DNA of 25,701 bases from Virgibacillus_P tibetensis (lineage in GTDB: Bacteria > Bacillota > Bacilli > Bacillales > Amphibacillaceae): contig NZ_JARZFX010000025.1 in NCBI RefSeq assembly GCF_036026595.1, positions 1-25,701 of the forward strand, in the 5' to 3' direction. Both the position numbers and the translations under genes were made by a program. The notes under the pieces are model-generated. The model did not search any database and was not told where the DNA came from. It worked only from the letters and a program-made list of their open reading frames with translations. Numbering within the stretch: the first letter of the stretch is position 1; every line of letters starts with the position of its first letter. Of the stretch, positions 7,267 through 17,300 are shown one piece after another.

Positions 7267-8118
7267 ATGTCGAAACTAAAAAACTATATGAAAGATTTTT
7301 CAACAAAATTTAAAGAGGATAATGTTCCTGTACTGGCAGCTGCACAAGCATATTATTACCTTCTCTCTATTGTGCCTTTGTTAATCGTATGTTTTGCAAT
7401 AATACCCTATCTCAACATAAATCCTAACGATGCTATTACCTTTATTGAAAATGTACTACCAAGTGAAATGGCATCCATTTTTGAAGAAAATATTGTAAGC
7501 CTGGTGGAAACACCTCGTGGCGGCTTGCTGACAGTGGGAATAATTGGTGCTTTATGGTCGTCTTCGGCTGGGATAAATGCGTTTATTAAGTCCACAAACG
7601 AAGCGTATGGTGTTGCTGAAACACGTAATTTCTTAGTAGTTCGTTTAGTAGCGCTTGGATTGACGATCGGTATGATTGCGGCCTTGGTAATTGCTATTCT
7701 TCTACCAGTCTTTGGAAATGTCATTTTAGGCCTTATTGAATCAATAACGGGAATCTCCGGTTCAATGCTTATCTTATTCCAGCTATTGAGATGGACGGTA
7801 AGTATTATTGTACTGACAGCTCTTCTTATTATGCTTTACCGTTTTGCTCCTGATAAAAAGTTACCTGTTAAGCATATTATACCAGGTGCGCTTGTGGCTA
7901 GCATTTTATGGCAAATAGTATCGTTGGGCTTCTCATTTTATGTTAGTAATTTCGGAAACTATTCGGCTACGTATGGGAGCTTAGGCGGTATAATTATTTT
8001 AATGATTTGGTTTTTCCTGACTGGGTTAATTCTTATGACCGGTGCTGTAGTCAATGTTTTGTACCATCGAAATTACATTCAAAAAGAGCCCGAACATCAC
8101 CACGTTTCGAGCATGTAA
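7267..8118 (+). CDS. YihY/BrkB family membrane protein
   Basis: This 283-residue polytopic membrane protein has about six hydrophobic segments. The family hallmarks are visible: the N-terminal AAAQAYYYLLSIVPLL, a central GALWSSSAGINAFIKSTNEAYG, and the C-terminal FGNYSATYGSLGGIIILMIWFF, quoted here in parts. Members were once called ribonuclease BN by mistake; their true function is unsettled (transport or envelope roles have been proposed). The ATG at 7267 is preceded by TTGGAGGT 6 nt upstream; the frame extends to 7210 without a comparable site. It is divergent from the DUF948 operon and ends 3 bp before the palindromic repeat element. Confidence 0.9.
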   Translation: MSKLKNYMKDFSTKFKEDNVPVLAAAQAYYYLLSIVPLLIVCFAIIPYLNINPNDAITFIENVLPSEMASIFEENIVSLVETPRGGLLTVGIIGALWSSSAGINAFIKSTNEAYGVAETRNFLVVRLVALGLTIGMIAALVIAILLPVFGNVILGLIESITGISGSMLILFQLLRWTVSIIVLTALLIMLYRFAPDKKLPVKHIIPGALVASILWQIVSLGFSFYVSNFGNYSATYGSLGGIIILMIWFFLTGLILMTGAVVNVLYHRNYIQKEPEHHHVSSM

Positions 8119-8121
8119 ATG

Positions 8122-8368
8122 GAGAGGCTGGGACATAACTAAATGGGAAGAATGAGAATCCGAACAATCGGAACTTAGCGTAGGCAAAATACGCAAACTC
8201 CTGTGGGAACAGCACGAGCTGAAGATCCACTGTGTGAAGTGCTCTTCTTCACACAGTTAGCTGAAGCCGTGCCCACGAAAAAGCGAAGTATTTTGCCGAA
8301 GCGATACATTTGCACAGGCGTTAATGTTCGGATTTCCCTGAATAATTCCTCTTTTGTCCCAACATCTC
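8122..8368. repeat. Large nested palindromic intergenic element (about 247 bp)
   Basis: The element fills the space between convergent genes. Outer arms: GAGAGGCTGGGACA (8122-8135) against TGTCCCAACATCTC (8355-8368). Further nested pairs: AATCCGAACA (8157-8166) with TGTTCGGATT (8325-8334); GGCAAAATAC (8183-8192) with GTATTTTGCC (8288-8297); GTGGGAAC (8203-8210) with GTGCCCAC (8269-8276); and a central 10-bp hairpin CTGTGTGAAG/CTTCACACAG (8230-8256). No ORF of note. The end motif TGGGACATAA is one I remember from dispersed repeats in Bacillaceae and staphylococci. It may serve as a bidirectional terminator, a structured RNA or a miniature mobile element. Confidence 0.8.
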
Positions 8369-8372
8369 CTTC

Positions 8373-9617
8373 TTACCTCGATAAAAGGCCTGTTACGAAA
8401 TGCCTGCTCCATCCCTCGTTATCCAAGGTAATAAGACTCTTCCATTTATGTTGATCCCATTTTATTGGTGTAATAAACGAAGCACCAGAACGAAACTGGC
8501 TGGTTGGCTCTTCTGCAACCCACTCCCCAGGAATTGCTCCACTGGTAATCTCGATCATAGTATCCATATGAATGCCTGTATCAACTTTTTGCTTTACTAG
8601 TTTACCTTCATTAGTCATTTTCCATGCATAACCGGCACCGATAACTTCATCAAATAGTACTGTAGCATCATTTGATTCATTCATTGTTATAGCCAGCGTC
8701 GCATGATATCCAGGCAACAAATCATCTATATCCGATTCCTGATCCAGCGCCACAGTAAAGGGGTAAATGCTTTCACTTGCTATCGCAAGCTCTCTGGGTG
8801 ATTCATCCAACTCTTGGATAACCCCTTCAAGCAAAGCTTCCTTCTCTGTGACCTGGACTTCAACTGGGTACCCTTCTTCTATCAAGGTGCGTTCTTGTTC
8901 CGTCAACTGACCTTCTGCATGCAGTTCTGTATTTTCAATTGTAATTAGCGGGTCACTTAGCGATGCAGATAGCGATTTAATTTTACCTTCATACGGGCTC
9001 CCCACTATTATAGAATCACCGGTGGATTGTAGTGATGTCAGCTGAGCCTCCACACTTTTCAGCTCAGCTGCTTTTTGTGCAGCATCTTTTTCCTTTTCTA
9101 CAACGTATTGCTCCTTCATTAACTCCGCCGCAATTGGTTCTTGAGGAAAATCAATTGTAATTTCCTGTTGTTCCTCTTCCGTAAATAAAGGAGATGCTGA
9201 TGGTTGACTAGATGTATTAGGAATTTGATATGCATTCATTTGGGATATCGCCAGTTCTATAGCTGCGAGTTCACCGTTAATTCTCTCAACTTCCTGCATT
9301 AAGCCCGCTTCTGTCTCATAAAAGTTATCTATTTGATATGAATAAAGCGAGTCGCCGATATCAACTTGAGTTCCTTCTTCAGTTAGAAACTCTTGGAAGC
9401 TTCCTAAGTTCTTATTAAAGTACACATAGTCCTCTTTGACATAAGCTAACACTCCAGGAGTATAGAGCTTTTCGGACATATCTGATTGAAATGCCTCAGA
9501 CCAGTTATTGATATAAGAAATTCTATCTACCTTATCTTCATCATCTAAATAAACTAATAAGAAGTTCAGTCCAATAAACAGCAAAATCGTAATCTGCATC
9601 CATCTCCTGCGTATCAT
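8373..9617 (-). CDS. HlyD/YknX-like membrane fusion (efflux adaptor) protein
   Basis: The protein has 414 residues: an N-terminal membrane anchor (MIRRRWMQITILLFIGLNFLL), a lipoyl-like half motif (EEGTQVDIGDSLYSYQ), a coiled-coil hairpin (about 105-215, rich in Glu/Lys/Ala/Gln), a second lipoyl-like half (GSPYEGKIKSLSASLSDPL) and beta-barrel-like C-terminal domains. Such adaptors link inner-membrane transporters to the cell exterior. In Gram-positives the closest model is YknX, which works with the Yip1-like YknW and the ABC transporter YknYZ. The ATG at 9617 overlaps the stop of the upstream gene (ATGA), so translation is coupled; the frame to 9719 lies inside that gene. No ABC genes are adjacent, which is odd. 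Confidence 0.78.
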   Translation of the reverse strand: MIRRRWMQITILLFIGLNFLLVYLDDEDKVDRISYINNWSEAFQSDMSEKLYTPGVLAYVKEDYVYFNKNLGSFQEFLTEEGTQVDIGDSLYSYQIDNFYETEAGLMQEVERINGELAAIELAISQMNAYQIPNTSSQPSASPLFTEEEQQEITIDFPQEPIAAELMKEQYVVEKEKDAAQKAAELKSVEAQLTSLQSTGDSIIVGSPYEGKIKSLSASLSDPLITIENTELHAEGQLTEQERTLIEEGYPVEVQVTEKEALLEGVIQELDESPRELAIASESIYPFTVALDQESDIDDLLPGYHATLAITMNESNDATVLFDEVIGAGYAWKMTNEGKLVKQKVDTGIHMDTMIEITSGAIPGEWVAEEPTSQFRSGASFITPIKWDQHKWKSLITLDNEGWSRHFVTGLLSR

Positions 9618-10288
9618 CCAAACCACCCACTTATTATGTACGTATCTACAACAGCTAATAATGTACTTACAGACCAAAATATAAGGTGAAGCAAAATAAC
9701 ATTTACCCAAATCAGCCATTTTTTAGTGCCCGAAAAAGACGTAAGGTATTTAACCTGAAACCAAATAATCCAGAGCTGGAATAATGAAATTGCTCCGAAG
9801 AAATAGATCACCCATGGCACAGCTGTCAGATAGGATGCAATGATTCCAAACGATAAAGGAGATACATACCAATCCAACCCATTGAATAATGCTAACGGGA
9901 TCCACAACAGCCGCTCAAGTAACATCACAGCAAGAACAAGCTGTTGCATAATTAGCAGCTTGCGATAAGGAATGTCTGTTAATAGGTAAAACAGCAGGGA
10001 AGGTATAAAAAGAATAAGCGCTGCTAGTATAATAGCGAATACCGCTCGGCCAACCATAAACCAAAACTTACTCTGCTCATACTCCAATGAACTTAGCCCA
10101 ACTGCTGTCGGTGAAATTAGTGTAGTACCCATCCCAAGAAAAGCCATCCAACTGTAGACTGCCATACTAAATAGAACGAGTAATGCGCTAACTTTCCAAA
10201 GATTATAAATTTTCTCCGCCTTATGTATTCGAAATAAATGATCGTCCAGTGAAAAGAGGATTTTAAATACATTAATGTGATAAGTCAT
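9614..10288 (-). CDS. Yip1-like integral membrane protein (YknW-like)
   Basis: This 224-residue protein has about five hydrophobic segments and a short cytosolic N-terminus (MTYHINVFKILFSLDDHLFR). Size, topology and direct coupling to a HlyD-like adaptor resemble YknW, the Yip1-domain partner of YknX in B. subtilis. The sequence evidence for Yip1 is modest, so the family call is partly from context. The ATG at 10288 has AAAGGA upstream at a rather long distance. Its stop overlaps the start of the adaptor gene by four bases (ATGA). Confidence 0.65.
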   Translation of the reverse strand: MTYHINVFKILFSLDDHLFRIHKAEKIYNLWKVSALLVLFSMAVYSWMAFLGMGTTLISPTAVGLSSLEYEQSKFWFMVGRAVFAIILAALILFIPSLLFYLLTDIPYRKLLIMQQLVLAVMLLERLLWIPLALFNGLDWYVSPLSFGIIASYLTAVPWVIYFFGAISLFQLWIIWFQVKYLTSFSGTKKWLIWVNVILLHLIFWSVSTLLAVVDTYIISGWFG

Positions 10289-10539
10289 TTAGTCCATTCC
10301 TTTTCTGTATATAACCTGTTAAGTTTTCAGTATGTAATTAAGAGACTAAGAGATTTGTTTAACCATAAATAAGCTAATTTGATAAAGCATCAAATTCAAC
10401 CCAGTTTCAGCTAAATGAGGGCTTGAAGCTTTATTTCTATTGTATTAATTTTAACTTAAATTCTAGTAAAGTTCTATGGTTTTTGTAAATTACTGAAATA
10501 ACAGGTAAATGTCCCTACCAAATCGGCCACCAAGTTTCA
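10289..10539. other. AT-rich intergenic region
   Basis: About 250 bp between the Yip1-like gene and the DoxX terminator. I see no gene, tRNA or clear regulatory element. It presumably carries the promoter of the Yip1-HlyD operon on the minus strand. Confidence 0.4.
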
Positions 10540-10576
10540 AAAATGGCACTCCCATCATTGTGGAGAATGCCATTTT
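10540..10576 (-). terminator. Terminator of the DoxX-family gene
   Basis: AAAATGGCA (10540-10548) and TGCCATTTT (10568-10576) form a stem, extended by CTCC/GGAG inside. Read on the minus strand it ends in a T run. It lies just after the stop at 10580. Confidence 0.75.
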
Positions 10577-10579
10577 CCC

Positions 10580-11137
10580 TTATTTCCTCTTTATTGTCCA
10601 AGGTGTTCCCAAGACAGGTAATGCCCAACGATCAACCCCATACCATCCAGCAACTTTCCATGCCAGAATTAATACGATCGCAATCATAAACATTACAGGA
10701 TTCGTGCTGACCGTACCTGCAAGCAAAAATGACATATTCATTAATGCACCAAAAAACGCTGCGATACCGGTCAACAGGCCAACTATTAATCCAATTCCTA
10801 CTAATACTTCACCCCATGCAATCATATAAGAAAATGCTGTCGCATTAGGTATTACAAAGTTCTCCAGGAACCAGGCATACCAACCCGCAACTTCACCTGC
10901 TTCCGCTCGGGAAACAGCACGTTGCATAAATCCTTCTACTGCAGTGCCGGCATTTTCACCAGTCCATACATCAGAAGTAACTTTTCCAATACCAGCAACC
11001 AGCCAAGTATACCCAAGATATACCCTTAAAATAAGCCAAATCCAAGCTGATTTTGTGTTTGTAAACAACCATCTAGAGAGTGGGTTTTCCTCCACAATTA
11101 CTTCGCTGCCAGATCTCTCTGCATTTATATCAACCAT
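10580..11137 (-). CDS. DoxX family membrane protein
   Basis: The protein has 185 residues and four predicted membrane helices. DoxX-type features include LILRVYLGYTWLVAGIGKV near residue 40, the sequence SYMIAWGEVLVGIGLIVGLLT, and MSFLLAGTVSTNPVMF. DoxX-family proteins are related to the small subunit of thiosulfate:quinone oxidoreductase and to redox or detoxification membrane proteins; the exact role here is not known. The ATG at 11137 has GAGGAG 7 nt upstream. The frame goes back to an ATG at 11152, but that codon sits upstream of the ribosome binding site. It stands as a single gene with its own terminator. Confidence 0.87.
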   Translation of the reverse strand: MVDINAERSGSEVIVEENPLSRWLFTNTKSAWIWLILRVYLGYTWLVAGIGKVTSDVWTGENAGTAVEGFMQRAVSRAEAGEVAGWYAWFLENFVIPNATAFSYMIAWGEVLVGIGLIVGLLTGIAAFFGALMNMSFLLAGTVSTNPVMFMIAIVLILAWKVAGWYGVDRWALPVLGTPWTIKRK

Positions 11138-11320
11138 GTATACACTCCTCATATGTTAGTAAGATTGCTATAATTACTTCTACCCCTCTCTTATAACTAA
11201 ATAATCTAATTTTCCCATAAACTACCTATGCTTAAACGTACCATAATTCTTCCCATATAGTAAGCACATGGTCTAAAACACTAGCAGCGCAACAAATGAT
11301 TATATAAAGTAAAAAGAAAA

Positions 11321-11363
11321 TTAGCGCTTAACCCTCTCTAAACTAAAGGGCGTTAAGCGCTAA
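11321..11363 (-). terminator. Terminator of the giant subtilase gene
   Basis: TTAGCGCTTAAC (11321-11332) and GTTAAGCGCTAA (11352-11363) form a perfect 12-bp stem, with an additional CCCT/AGGG pairing across a one-base bulge. On the minus strand it is followed by TTTTCTTTTT. The gene's stop at 11383 lies 20 bp upstream. Confidence 0.88.
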
Positions 11364-11382
11364 CTATTTGTTCAGATACTTA

Positions 11383-14300
11383 CTAACGCTTCCCTGGATT
11401 TCCCGGCTTAGGCACGACAATGACGTGCATTTGACTGTTACTTCTTACAGTTCCTGCGAGATTTACCGCTTCCGCATCAATTTTATGGGAACCAAGAGCA
11501 AGTTCCAATTCTGCTGTAAATACTCCTTCATTGTTTGCGGTTACTTCGGCTAATACTTCCTCATCCTCCAAAATGCGAACAGTGACACCTGGATCTGCAT
11601 AACCTTCAATAATTACCTCTTCTTGATGGAAACGTTCATGTTCTGTTTTCCATTCAGGGGGATTAGGTAATTCTACTTTTGCATCCCTAGCCCATTCAAT
11701 CGCCTGTACAAATAGTGTTTTCCCATCTTCAGTCCAACCTTGTTCAGGTCCGACCATATTATTGACGGAAAAAGCTGATAGCAAGAGCTGTACATGCTTA
11801 TCGCTTTGGAACTCATAACCGATAGATGACCCTTTTTCTTCTCCATCTACAGTTACGTTTCCAATAACTACTCCTTCATAGCCTTTAAAGGTAGCATAAG
11901 GACTTTTCTCTGCTAAAATTTGTATCTCTGACTCAAATCCGTGTAGGATAGGGTGTTCATTACCATCTGCGTTAATGGATACACCACCTTCATCATATCC
12001 TTGCTGATCTTGCGTTGGATATCCAACTGCTTTTGCCAATAAGTGAATAGAACCACTATCTACGCCCCAAGTATCCAAGAATACAAGACTGGTTTGATGC
12101 TCATTACTCTTTTCTAGTAAGGCATTAACATCCTCTTCGCTTCCTTTATTAGCATTTACGATAATAACATCGTAACGATCCATATGATCAATCACAGTCC
12201 AATCCACTGGCTCTGCAGCTAGCTCATGATCATTCAGCAAGGCGCTAAGTCCACCTTTATAATCGCCCAAGACCCCTATGTTGAAAGCACTAATGGAGAC
12301 GTTCAACTCACGATCTTGACCACTCTCAATTTCAATTTCCTGTGTTACAGAATGGTACCCATCTTTTGTAAATGTAACCGTATAATTTCCTTCTAATAGA
12401 TCTGAAACTTCATACTTACCGCCTGCATCTGTTACGACCGACCAATCCATTTTATGCTCTTTTGAGGTAACATGGACGGTAACCTCTTCCAATCCTTCTT
12501 CAGTGGAATGATTGGTTACTTGCCCATGCAAGGTCATTTGCTCAGATCGCTCAAGTGTAAAGTTTAACTCTACACTATCTCCTATTTCCTCAACCTGAAC
12601 GGTCTCCTGAACAGGTTCATAGCCTATAGCTGTTACGTTTACTTGGTGCTCGCCAATACCAACCCCAAGTGTGTAACGCCCTTGATCATTCGTTTGTGTA
12701 GACGCACCTTCTCCGTCAACCGTAATACGCGCCCCTTGAATTGGGTCCCCACTCTCATCTTCCACAACACCTGTTAATTCACCAAGTGAAGCAGTCATGG
12801 CCCAATCAATTGAATTAAGATAAATGGTACGAGCATTATCTGTCCAACGATCTTCTGGATGTCCATATGAGCTTGAAGAGAGACTTCCCAGTAATACATG
12901 TACGTGATTACTTGAGCGGAAATCAAACGCTAATCCCCCACCTAATCTCCCCACATCCTCATGCACAACATCAGCTATTGTTGTTCCACTATAGCCCTCA
13001 AATACGGCATATTGCTGATTATAACCTTCTCTTTCAAGCAACGGAATAGTATCTCCAGTATTAAACCCTCTGAATATAGGGTGTTCTTCCAATACCTCGT
13101 ACTGTACACTGTTTGGAACATAACTATGGGAGGATTCGTTTGGATCACCTAAATAGTTTTCTAAGTGACTTATCGATCCATTACCCCATTGACTAGTAAA
13201 TACCATACTAACTTGTGCTTCATCCGCAGCATCAATTAACCCTGTGAAATCAGATTCTGCCATACTTTGTCCAGAGTCATTAAATATGACTAGCGCAAAG
13301 TCTTCCATATTTTCCTTCACTGCCTCATGTTCATTACGATTAAACGCAGTCACTTCGTATCCGTTGGCTTCCAGAAATGGTATCAGACGATTATGGTTTA
13401 AGGATGATGCAATTAAAGCAATTGCTTCTGAATCATCCATTAAAATTGTCGTGTTTGTTATTTCACCTGTTTCCACTGTAACGTCAACAGTTTGCGGTTG
13501 ATAACCTGAAGCAGTTACACGAACTTGGTAATCCCCAGCAGGAACAGTAACTGTATACTCCCCTCCGGCATCTGTTTCAGTGTTAAGTGGTGTATCAAGA
13601 ACTTCAACGTTAGCTCCCTCAATTAAATCACCAGTAGAAACAGATCGTACTTCTCCTGCGATTTCCCCGGCATTCTGTGATTGTAAAATAAAGGTTTCTT
13701 GTGAAATTTCACCATTTACAATCTGAACTTCAAACGTCTCTCCATCATGCCCAAATGCATCTATTTGCAAGGTATAGCTGCCTTCATCCAGGCCTACGAA
13801 AAAGTTTCCTTCATGATCTGTTTCTATTGTTTCCCCTGTTTCTGTTACTGATATTTGAGCTTGAATTGAACGATCCAGGTCATTTAGGACACTGCCTCTA
13901 AGTTCCCCAGCATAACTATCTTCGTGGTCAATTGCCCATAAGATTGCATTCGTTAAAATCCGCTCTCTGTTTTCATCAAAGTGAATACTCTCCGAATGGA
14001 AGTTATGACCTATTGTCATACCTGCAAGCAGTACTTCCACACTATTAATTGTACGACCTTTATAACCAACCATATATCCTTCTTCTTCTAATCCGGAATG
14101 ATTATAATCAGCTAACATCGTACCACTGTACCCATCAAAACCATAATAGTATCCAGATTGACTGGTAAATTCAAATGAATCTTCTACTCCCTGAAAAATC
14201 GGATGATCTTCCAGTATTTGAGCTGTCATCGTACCAGATCCACTACCTCGGTATTCTATACTTGGGTTACCTGTATAATCTACCAAGTAACGAATGCTTC

Positions 14301-17300
14301 CACGTCCTCCATGCTGTCCTGTCCATATAACAGATGTTTCAGACTCATCTAATGCTGATACAAAACGTTTAAACATTTTTTCATCTGGTATTAAACTATT
14401 ATTGTAGTCAGAATTTGCAAAGACTACATCCACTTCTTCCAGCATATCTAAGTCATCATAGAACATAGAAACTGTGTTAAATCCACGATCTTCCAGGTAA
14501 TCCGCTAATGATGTAGCTGATGAAGATTGCGAATCAACTACAATTCCAACAGTAGGTGATGGCCTTAATTTAATATCGACTTGTTTTGTTTCACCAGCAC
14601 CAATTTCTATTATAATATCTTCCTGTACAAAGTCTTCTTTCGTAATACTCAGTTCATACGTACCTGGCTCGAGGGCAGATATCGTATATCCTCCCTGTAA
14701 GTCAGTCGTTGCCTCACGGGGATAACCAACAACATCAATATGAACGTCCTCTAATCCATTAATAGATAGACTGTTTGTTACAACACCCTCAATTGATCCA
14801 GCATTCTCTTTCACTTCCAAATCAACCGTCATTGCTTCTAGCGCCTCATCAACTGTAACGTTGAAGGTTTCTGTTTGATAACCAAACGATGTAACTGTAA
14901 CTTCTGCATCGCCATCTAAACTAGCTATATTAAAATATCCATCTTCTGTATTTGTTTTCTCTGTTAAGCTTTTTTCGTTAATAGTGACTGTAACTTCTGC
15001 ATCAAGCGGGTTTCCATCGTTGTCCGTTACTGTTCCTTGTACAACATTGAAATTTTCATACGCTGCCCAGATAACTGCATCCTTGAACATATTGATTCCT
15101 GCTTCTGTATAGTCTTCGCCTGTATGACCAAATCCAATACTATGACCACTCATTAAAAGTTCAAGACTTTCTTCCGTACGTGGCTTGTAAGCTACACCTG
15201 GCCCATGTGACTCTTCATTTTCTTCATGTTTAATTGCTGCTAATATAAATCCGTCATACCCATCAAACGTAGCTACCCTGCTGCCGTCCGGATTTAATAT
15301 GTTAACCGCATCACCTGCATCTGCATCTCCAAACACTGGATGGGATTCATCAATAACATATTGTGCAGAACTGGATCTTATATTAAGTGTTTGCTGACTT
15401 TGAGGATTATCTCGTAACCCTACAAGGTTTCTGATACCGCCACCACTAAAATACTGATCGCCATATATGATACTTACACCATGATCATCTGCAGCTTGCT
15501 CAAATAAGTCAAAATCAGCCTTGCTCAGTCCACTTTCATTATTAAAGAAAACTACATCATACTGCTCTATTTCCTCTGTTAACGCAGTCGTTGAACTATA
15601 GTTGGTTACTTCAATATTGAAATCTCCCAATATGTGAACCAACGTATCGTCACCATATGCTCTATCACCAATCACTGCAACATTCGGCGCTGCATTTAAT
15701 GCTTTATTTAAACCAATCGGCACACCAACGACTTCTACTTCTTCTGATTCCAAAACATAGTCAGCATGGATAAATTCTATTGTATATACCGCTTCACTTA
15801 AATCGGATAATTCATAGTATCCATTATCTGAAGTAGTTGCATCGCTGACAACCTCCCCGTTGTCATCATAAAGTTTGACTTCCACATTCGAGATCGGATT
15901 AGATGTAATTGCATCTGTTATATCTCCTGAAATCCTACCTTCATTGGATGGGACTAACTCTATTGTCTCTGATATCACATTACCCGCTTCAAAATGTAAT
16001 TCGATTGTTTGCGTTTCATAACCAGTCTTACGCACTTCAACTTCAAATGTTCCTTCATCATGGAATAAATCAAATTGCCCGTCATCATTAGATTCCACAA
16101 ACACACCTGTCTGTCGAACTTCAATTCGTGCATCTAATGAATCACCGTTTTGATCTACTATCTGGCCTGTTAGTTCCCCGTACTGTGCATCTGCCACCAG
16201 ATAGGAAATACTATTTATTAATAAATCATGTTGTGCTTTTAACCAATGTTGTGTCGGCATATTCCACGATGCTGCGGTATTGGTAGATAGTAAGAAGTGA
16301 GCACTATTTTGTGATACCGCCTTATAAGCTACTCCAGTACCTACATCACCCAGTCGTTGGCTGCCTAAGGCCGCTAAGTTCCTGCCAGAAAAGCCATTAA
16401 ACCAAGAGCCTTTTCCCCTATTCATAATACTAATTCGATCGCCTACTTCATGTTCCCCAAAAACAGGGTGATCCTGGTCTATGACAATCGATATTGCAGA
16501 ATCATTAAAATCGCTTTGGACTGTACGTGGATCATTGTAATAATCAGATAGTTGTTGAATAGAACCGTAACTTGGCCCCCATGCCTCTGTGAATACAACA
16601 CTCACATCATTTATTTTAGCTGTCTCGAGCAGCTCATCCATTTCTGCTTGGTCAGGCTTCTTACCACCTGAAGTATAAGCTCCGTTTAAATATAGTACTT
16701 GATAATTTTCTAGTTCATTTAGTATTTTGTCCCATTGCTGTTCTTCAGCAGGGATCCCGTTACGATTTAATAGGGATGTTATTGCGTGATCATAATCATC
16801 TAGCACCGCTACATCAATTGGGGCCATTTGCACCGTTAACTCTTCACTCTCGTCAGCATGTACTTCTATTGTAACTTGCTGATTAACATATCCACTAGCT
16901 TCAATTATAACTTCATGGATTCCGGCAGCAATTGAATCAAATGTGAATGTCCCATCCGTAATTGACCTTGTCTCTATAGAAGAACCCTGTATTCGAAGTA
17001 AAGCATCCTCTACAGGCTCTCCGCTTCGTTCATTTATAATCGTTCCAGATACTTGTCCGTCACGAACAGTTTCTAGTGAATAGGTGTTTTCATGGGTAAA
17101 CCCAGAACGAAACGTCTTTTCTTCAATCACTTGTTCCAACCCATACTTCGTTACTTTAACGTCATATGTTCCTGGCTGAACAAGCAATTCAAAGTTGCCA
17201 GTTTCATCTGCTTCTGCTTTTATATCTGTACCGACAATGCGCGCAACCCCTTTAACAGGTTGACCATCTGCATCAGTTATTGTTCCAGCTAGTCCTCCTG

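Noticed and set aside
8203..8454. Plus-strand 83-residue frame over the palindromic element
   Set aside because: It crosses the inverted repeat and the end of the HlyD-like gene, lacks a ribosome binding site, and is best explained as a chance frame.
10580..11159. Plus-strand frames antisense to the DoxX gene (10509-10829, 10944-11159)
   Set aside because: They are shadows of a well-supported minus-strand gene, with no initiation signals of their own.
12280..16815. Possible CRISPR-like or DNA-level tandem repeat in the giant gene
   Set aside because: The repetition is at protein level with diverged codons and a period of about 1.1 kb. There are no short identical repeats with spacers.
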